A stretch of DNA of 55,558 bases. Origin: B46-G9 sp964581175. Lineage in GTDB: Bacteria; Desulfobacterota; DSM-4660; Desulfatiglandales; Desulfatiglandaceae. The notes beneath the pieces were generated by a model, which searched no databases, had not been told where the DNA came from, and was given only the letters and a program-made list of their open reading frames with translations. The stretch covers positions 1-55,558 of the forward strand of contig CAZONI010000018.1 in NCBI GenBank assembly GCA_964581175.1. The letters are read 5' to 3'. Position 1 is the first letter of the stretch, and each line of letters starts with the position of its first letter. Below, one piece after another: positions 50,977-55,558 of this stretch. The position numbers were made by a program, and so were the translations under genes.

Positions 50977-51350
50977 GGTCTCTCCTTTCCTTTAAATTGA
51001 TTATTGATGGAATTGAAAATATTTCTTCTCGGCAAAAAGCTTTACCGAAAATACACTAAAAAACGGTGGGATGCAAATCAAGTTAGATTCGCCTCCATCC
51101 GAGGCGCTCGTTGCAGGAAGGTGAGACCGGAGGTATATCCGAAGAGGGATAGTGGTCCCCTCCCTGAACTTGCAGGAGCCGGTGGATTTTTAAAGATTTG
51201 ATCCTACCATTCACGCCATCAAGTCGCAGCCGCTATATCGCGCGGTTGGATTTCTATTTACCCGCAAGGCCCCTTCCACTATACTCTTTCCGCAAGAAAG
51301 CGACTTCTTATCAGCCCGATAGGGCTCGACATTTTCCGGAGGATCGTCGC
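50977..51350. other. Intergenic region between amidase and sirtuin genes
   Basis: No gene is supported. An imperfect palindrome, CGGCAAA-AAGC-TTTACCG (51030-51047), lies about 55 bp upstream of the amidase start and could be an operator. No clear promoter was found for either gene. Confidence 0.4.
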
Positions 51351-52112
51351 ATGGAACTGGATCAGGGAATCGCCGTCATTGCAGCAGAGATTGGCAAAGG
51401 CGGCAGGAACGTCATTTTTACCGGGGCGGGGATATCAACCGAAAGCGGGATACCGGATTTCAGGAGCCAGGGAGGGATCTGGGACAGGTACCGTCCCGTC
51501 TATTTTGACGAATTCATGAAATCCAGGGAGTCCCGCATTGAATACTGGCGTCAGAAGACCGAGTTTTACCACGACCTGGTGAATGCCACGCCCAACAAAG
51601 CCCATCTGGCCGTGGCAAGGCTTCATGAGATGGGACTGGTGGAAGCAGTCATCACCCAGAACATAGACGGGATCCACCAGGCGTCGGGCATCCCCGATGA
51701 AAAAGTCATTGAGCTCCATGGGAGCAACCGCCGTGTCCGCTGCATGACCTGCGGCAGGATCTCATCCATTGAAGAGGCTCATCAGCGCATTGAGGCCGGA
51801 GACCCGGCTCCCGAATGCGACTGCGGCGGATACCTGAAACCCGATACCATCTCGTTCGGCCAGGCCATGCCGCAAAGGGAGATGGAAAAAGCGGTCGCCC
51901 TGTCGCGCAGAGCCGATTTCTTCCTCGTTGTGGGATCGACTCTCCTGGTCAATCCTGCCGCCTCGATGCCCTACTATGTCAAGGATGGAGGAGCGTTCCT
52001 GGCTATCGTCAATCTGTCCGACACCCCGTGCGATCAGATATGTGATATCCTGATCAGGGGAAAGGCGGGGGATATCCTCCCCAAAATAGTTGAATGTCTT
52101 GAAAACACCTAG
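51351..52112 (+). CDS. cobB: Sir2-family NAD-dependent protein deacylase (sirtuin)
   Basis: A 253-residue sirtuin. NAD-binding motifs VIFTGAGISTESGIPDFRS (21-39) and TQNIDGIHQASG; catalytic His123 in ELHGS; zinc site Cys131, Cys134, Cys156, Cys158 (CMTC...CDC). The zinc ligand pair CDC is CxC rather than CxxC, seen in some bacterial members. The ATG follows CCGGAGGATCGTCGC; a longer upstream frame has no ribosome site. It removes acetyl or longer acyl groups from Lys using NAD+. Confidence 0.93.
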   Translation: MELDQGIAVIAAEIGKGGRNVIFTGAGISTESGIPDFRSQGGIWDRYRPVYFDEFMKSRESRIEYWRQKTEFYHDLVNATPNKAHLAVARLHEMGLVEAVITQNIDGIHQASGIPDEKVIELHGSNRRVRCMTCGRISSIEEAHQRIEAGDPAPECDCGGYLKPDTISFGQAMPQREMEKAVALSRRADFFLVVGSTLLVNPAASMPYYVKDGGAFLAIVNLSDTPCDQICDILIRGKAGDILPKIVECLENT

Positions 52113-52354
52113 TACCAAATCAGAAATCCTGAGCTCCACAGGGACGAAAAGATCTTTGTTTGATCCTCCATAATGTCAAATTTCAAAATCCCAATGTCAA
52201 TTCAATGTCGAATACCAAATGACCATATCGAGTGAAATATTCACTGGGATGAGTGCACTCCGTCCATGGCTCCAAGAGACAGGTGTGCAAGGCATGCTTT
52301 GGCATTGAGGCGTTTGGATTTCATTTGACATTTGTCATTCCCGGTTTACCCGGG

Positions 52355-53143
52355 CTAAAGATCTCCATAGAGACGCCGGGTGTTTTCGGTCACCGCCTCC
52401 ACGACAGCCTCCTGCCTTAATTCCTTGATCTCCGCTATGGCGCGAAGAGAGAGGAGTGCGTTTGCGGGTTCGTTGCGTTCCCCCGGCGCAGGTCCCAGAA
52501 CAGGGCTGTCGGTTTCGAGGAGCAGGGAAGAAAGGGGAAGGCTTCTCACGAGCTTCTGCTTCTGGCGCGAACGGACGACCGAGGGCGGTACGGAAAAGAA
52601 ATACCCCGCCTCCACGGCCGGCAGGGCAGTGCTTGCCTTACCGTCGAAGGCATGAAGCTGGACTTTTCCGGCGTTCTTTTCCATAAGGAGACGCACCACG
52701 TGCCTCCCGGCGGAACGGGAATGGACATTCAGCGGGAGGTCCAGTCTTTTTCCCAGCCCGATGAACAGGGTGAAGATCTCACGCTGGACCTCTCTTTCCG
52801 GCTCTTCCTTGACCGCCCAGAAGTCGAGCCCCACTTCACCGATGGCAAAGAGGCGGTCCCTTTCCCGCTCGATGAACGCCGCCATTTCCCGTGCGGCCGG
52901 CACGTCAAGATGGGTCGGGTAGAGGCCAGCAGCGGGCAGCAGCAGCGGGTATTTTTCCGCTCTCCGCAGGTTTTTTTCCGCATCATCGAGCGTTTCTCCG
53001 ACTGTTACGACCCACGAGACACCTGCTTCCTGTGCCCTCGCCAGGACCCCGGGCAGGTCTTCATCAAAAGATGCGTCGCACAGGTGTGCGTGGGTATCCG
53101 TCAGCCCCCTCATCGGCACCGTACTCTCTTCCTGCTCGTGCAT
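52355..53143 (-). CDS. TatD-family metal-dependent hydrolase
   Basis: A 262-residue amidohydrolase-fold nuclease: DTHAHLCDASFDED with metal ligands His18 and His20, IGEVGLDFW with the Glu, NVHSRSAGRHVVRLL with His, and LLLETDSPVL with the terminal Asp. TatD enzymes act as DNases or 3'-5' exonucleases. It follows the DUF255 gene by 9 bp and is likely co-transcribed. The pre-sequence MHEQEESTVP is variable; M11 is an alternative start. Confidence 0.9.
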   Translation of the reverse strand: MHEQEESTVPMRGLTDTHAHLCDASFDEDLPGVLARAQEAGVSWVVTVGETLDDAEKNLRRAEKYPLLLPAAGLYPTHLDVPAAREMAAFIERERDRLFAIGEVGLDFWAVKEEPEREVQREIFTLFIGLGKRLDLPLNVHSRSAGRHVVRLLMEKNAGKVQLHAFDGKASTALPAVEAGYFFSVPPSVVRSRQKQKLVRSLPLSSLLLETDSPVLGPAPGERNEPANALLSLRAIAEIKELRQEAVVEAVTENTRRLYGDL

Positions 53144-53152
53144 ATAAACCTT

Positions 53153-55237
53153 TCACCGCAATAATTTGAGCATCGCATCCGCATCTGTGACGGGCGATGT
53201 ACAAGCGGTGTTCGTGCACACATACGCCGTGGCCTTCCCCTCTCTCTTCTCATGCGTTTTCACGAAAGGAGCAACCCGGTCCACGGGAGGATTATCCAGG
53301 TCGACGGGCCGGAACAGGGCGACGGTGTTGGGTAAAAAAGCAGCCCTCAGGGCCTGCAGCATCCCGGCTGTATCTTCTGCACGAGAGTCTCCCGCGATCA
53401 CGACCTCGTGGGCGGGACCGATGCCGAAGTCCGCGGCAACCAGAAACTGGGTGTAGCCCGAGGGGAGCTGCTCGACCTGGGAAGAAAAGGCGCGGTCGAG
53501 CTGTGCGGCCCGCTCCTCCAGCTCCGATCTGCCGGTGAGGTGCGAAAGCCGCAGGAGGTTGAGCATGGCTACGGAATTGCCCGAGGGTGTGGCTCCGTCA
53601 TATACCTCTTTTTTCCGAAGGATAAGGTCCTCGCCGTCTTCCGGTGCGAAATAGAAGCCCCCCTGCTTCTGGTCCCAGAAATGGGAGAACGTTTCGCTTG
53701 CGAGTTCCACCGCGGTTTCCAGGTATTCAGGCTCATACGTGGCTTCGTAGAGCTCAATGAGCCCCCAGGTGAGAAATGCGTAGTCATCCAGGTTCGCGTG
53801 GATCCTGGCCTCCCCGTCCCGGTAGCGGTGAAGGAGACGCCCGTCCCTGCTGCGCATCTTTCCGAGGATAAAACCCGCAGCCTTCTTTGCCGCCAGGGCG
53901 TACTCATCCTGCCCCAGGGCGCTTGCGCCCCGGGCAAGGGCCGCGATCATGAGTCCGTTCCAGTCGGCCAGGATCTTGTCATCCTTGTGCGGGTGCACCC
54001 GATCTTCCCGGGTTTTGAATACCCGGTTTCTCAGCTCTTCAACACGTCCTCTCAGGACATCGACAGGCATCTGCAGGTCGGTCGCCAAGCCCGAAAGGGG
54101 TTTGCTCATATGCAGGATATTGGTCCCGGTTGTCTCTCCGGAAGCCTCTTCCTGAAAATTCCCCTGCTCTTTCACATTGAACACCTGGATGAACAGGTCC
54201 GCGTCCTTGCCGAGGATCCGGCGAATCTCTTCTTCCTTCCACACGTAGAACTTGCCTTCCACTCCCTCGCTGTCCGCGTCCTCTGCCGAATAGAATCCCC
54301 CCTCAGGATCGGTCATGTCCCGGAGCACGTACGTGAAAATCTCCTTCGCCGTGTCCGCGAAGGCCTCCCTGCCGGTGGCCTGGTACGTCTCCAGGTAGGC
54401 CAGGGCCAGCATGGCCTGGTCATAGAGCATCTTCTCAAAGTGGGGGACCAGCCACTCGCGATCCGTAGAGTAGCGGTGAAACCCGTACCCCATGTGGTCA
54501 TACATGCCCCCCAGGCGCATCGCCCGGAGGCTCTTTTCGGTCATCTCGAGGGCCAGGGTATCGTGTTCCCTCTTCCAATAGCGGAGCAGAAACGTGAACT
54601 GGTGCGGCGTGGGGAACTTGGGAGCCGAGCCAAATCCCCCGAGTTGCCGGTCATACCGGCCCCGGAGTTCCTCGAAGGCCTTTTTCAGGACCGCGGCGCC
54701 CGTCTGCTGCCCCGCCGCCGGCTGCTGCATGCTTTGAAGGGCCTCCACGATCTTTTCAGCGGAGCGGAGGACCTCTTCTCTCCTGGTCTCCCAGATGGAT
54801 GTGATGCGGGGGACCAGATCCATCAGGCCCATGCGTCCGAAGCGGGTCTGCTTCGGGAGGTAGGTCCCCGCAAAAAAAGGCTTCTTTTCCGGGGTCATGA
54901 TGATGGTGAGCGGCCAGCCGCCGCTCTTGGTCAGGATCTGGCAGATCGTCATGTATATCAGGTCGAGATCCGGCCTCTCTTCGCGGTCCACCTTGATGGA
55001 CACGAAGGCGCTGTTCAGAAGCTCTGCCGCTTCAGGATCCTCAAATGATTCCCTTTCCATCACGTGGCACCAGTGACAGGTGGAATAGCCGATGGAAAGG
55101 AAGATCGGTTTGTCGTCTTTCTTTGCCTTTTCAAAAGCCTCGTTGCCCCAGGGGTACCAGTCTACGGGATTGTACGCGTGCTGGAGCAGATACGGGCTTT
55201 TTTCATCGATCAGGTGGTTTGCTCTTCTGTCGTTCAT
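53153..55237 (-). CDS. Thioredoxin-domain DUF255 protein (YyaL/Spata20 type)
   Basis: A 694-residue protein. The N-terminal domain (about 1-160) is a thioredoxin-like fold with STCHWCHVM (Cys54, Cys57, CHWC) and GWPLTIIMTPEKKPFFAGTY. The remainder is an (alpha/alpha)6-type helical barrel resembling N-acylglucosamine epimerases (DHMGYGFHRYSTDREWLVPH, LADWNGLMIAALARGA, YDGATPSGNSVAMLNL). No signal peptide is seen, so it should be cytoplasmic. The reaction of the family is not settled. About 125 bp separate it from the polymerase IV gene. Confidence 0.93.
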   Translation of the reverse strand: MNDRRANHLIDEKSPYLLQHAYNPVDWYPWGNEAFEKAKKDDKPIFLSIGYSTCHWCHVMERESFEDPEAAELLNSAFVSIKVDREERPDLDLIYMTICQILTKSGGWPLTIIMTPEKKPFFAGTYLPKQTRFGRMGLMDLVPRITSIWETRREEVLRSAEKIVEALQSMQQPAAGQQTGAAVLKKAFEELRGRYDRQLGGFGSAPKFPTPHQFTFLLRYWKREHDTLALEMTEKSLRAMRLGGMYDHMGYGFHRYSTDREWLVPHFEKMLYDQAMLALAYLETYQATGREAFADTAKEIFTYVLRDMTDPEGGFYSAEDADSEGVEGKFYVWKEEEIRRILGKDADLFIQVFNVKEQGNFQEEASGETTGTNILHMSKPLSGLATDLQMPVDVLRGRVEELRNRVFKTREDRVHPHKDDKILADWNGLMIAALARGASALGQDEYALAAKKAAGFILGKMRSRDGRLLHRYRDGEARIHANLDDYAFLTWGLIELYEATYEPEYLETAVELASETFSHFWDQKQGGFYFAPEDGEDLILRKKEVYDGATPSGNSVAMLNLLRLSHLTGRSELEERAAQLDRAFSSQVEQLPSGYTQFLVAADFGIGPAHEVVIAGDSRAEDTAGMLQALRAAFLPNTVALFRPVDLDNPPVDRVAPFVKTHEKREGKATAYVCTNTACTSPVTDADAMLKLLR

Positions 55238-55361
55238 GGGAGGTCCTTTCCGTTCGCGGAAGGTTTATCCGGCGCGGGCCGAAGCCTGCTATGCACAATA
55301 TAAGCACGTTTTGCGGAATGGAAGGGTGCATCTCCATTTGGAAAGCGAAGTTCAGGCATTC

Positions 55362-55558
55362 TCATGATCGTGGAGCGATGAGCGATCCCGGGCAAACGCT
55401 CTTTTCCCCGTGTTTTTCCACGAGAGCGTCAAGGGCCGCGTTCAGGCTTTTCCTCTTTTGGGGCGCTGCGTCCTCCTGGAAGAGCCCCAATTGTTTTTCT
55501 CCATCCGGGAGTTCGAGCTGCGACAGGGACACGCCCAGGAGCCTGACCGGCCGCTTTC
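55362..55558 (-). CDS. dinB: DNA polymerase IV, C-terminal fragment (5' end beyond window)
   Basis: The window edge cuts the gene; only the last 65 or so codons are visible. They read RPVRLLGVSLSQLE, the conserved 'RLLGVSLS' end of the little-finger domain of DinB/UmuC polymerases, followed by a tail with LGLFQEDAAPQKRKS. Stop TGA at 55364-55362. A Y-family translesion polymerase is the best fit, but only the C-terminus can be judged. Confidence 0.75.
   Translation of the reverse strand, partial: KRPVRLLGVSLSQLELPDGEKQLGLFQEDAAPQKRKSLNAALDALVEKHGEKSVCPGSLIAPRS

Noticed and set aside
53408..55048. Long open frame (546 codons) on the plus strand opposite the DUF255 gene
   Set aside because: It mirrors the well-conserved thioredoxin-domain gene on the minus strand and shows no recognisable domain of its own.
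1..55558. tRNA, rRNA, CRISPR arrays, insertion sequences or prophage
   Set aside because: No cloverleaf, rRNA core sequence, regular spaced repeats, transposase or phage structural genes were found.

Overview
The window reads as a chromosomal contig from an anaerobic deltaproteobacterium (Desulfobacterota). The evidence is a sigma-54-controlled Mrp/NifX 'orange protein'-type operon, ferredoxin-domain nitroreductase and MinD-type ATPases, TAXI-TRAP and Liv uptake systems, many PAS/GAF regulators, and one probable selenoprotein. A run of exactly 100 N (9713-9812) marks a scaffold join, so this is probably a draft or metagenome-assembled genome. No rRNA, tRNA, CRISPR array, insertion sequence or phage gene was seen. 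Taxonomy below class level cannot be read from the sequence.

Layout. 1-8.2 kb: a cut-off B12-binding radical SAM gene, an MFS transporter and a two-subunit ABC exporter (all minus), then a HAD-phosphatase/AIR-synthase fusion (plus). 8.4-10.3 kb: a 51-residue Cys-rich protein, an EamA permease and a nitroreductase. 10.6-15.7 kb: a minus-strand operon of two NifX-type proteins, an Mrp-NifX fusion, a zinc ribbon, two ferredoxin-containing MinD ATPases, a DsrE-like protein whose frame crosses an in-frame UGA followed by a SECIS-like hairpin (probable selenocysteine), and a DUF2007 protein. A sigma-54 promoter and two phased operators precede it, and its likely activator lies at 16.2-17.6 kb. 17.9-20.3 kb: a response regulator and a histidine kinase with an N-terminal Rossmann-like domain. 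20.8-24.3 kb: a TAXI-type TRAP transporter. 24.3-27.0 kb: a MoxR-like AAA ATPase paired with a TraB/TIKI-like protein. 27.3-31.9 kb: a complete livKHMGF-type ABC operon. 32-35.6 kb: rlmE, yebC and ruvCAB. 35.8-37.8 kb: a DUF4412/ankyrin exported protein. 37.8-41.9 kb: a second sigma-54 divergon, in which an activator (plus) faces a small protein and a membrane-anchored CocE-type hydrolase, with three 16-bp palindromes and a -24/-12 promoter between them. 42-47.3 kb: a minus-strand cluster of LsrF-like aldolase, zinc alcohol dehydrogenase, class II aldolase, HD-domain nuclease and a GAF/HisKA protein, behind a promoter with an operator in its spacer. 47.6-55.6 kb: a USP-receiver fusion, EamA permease, amidase, sirtuin, TatD, a thioredoxin-domain (DUF255) protein and the end of a DNA polymerase IV gene.

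The strongest unusual signals are the UGA-containing DsrE-like gene inside a sigma-54 operon, the two sigma-54 regulatory regions with matching operator arrays, the MoxR/TraB-like pair, and several domain fusions. All functions are inferred from recognised motifs and context; no database search was run.
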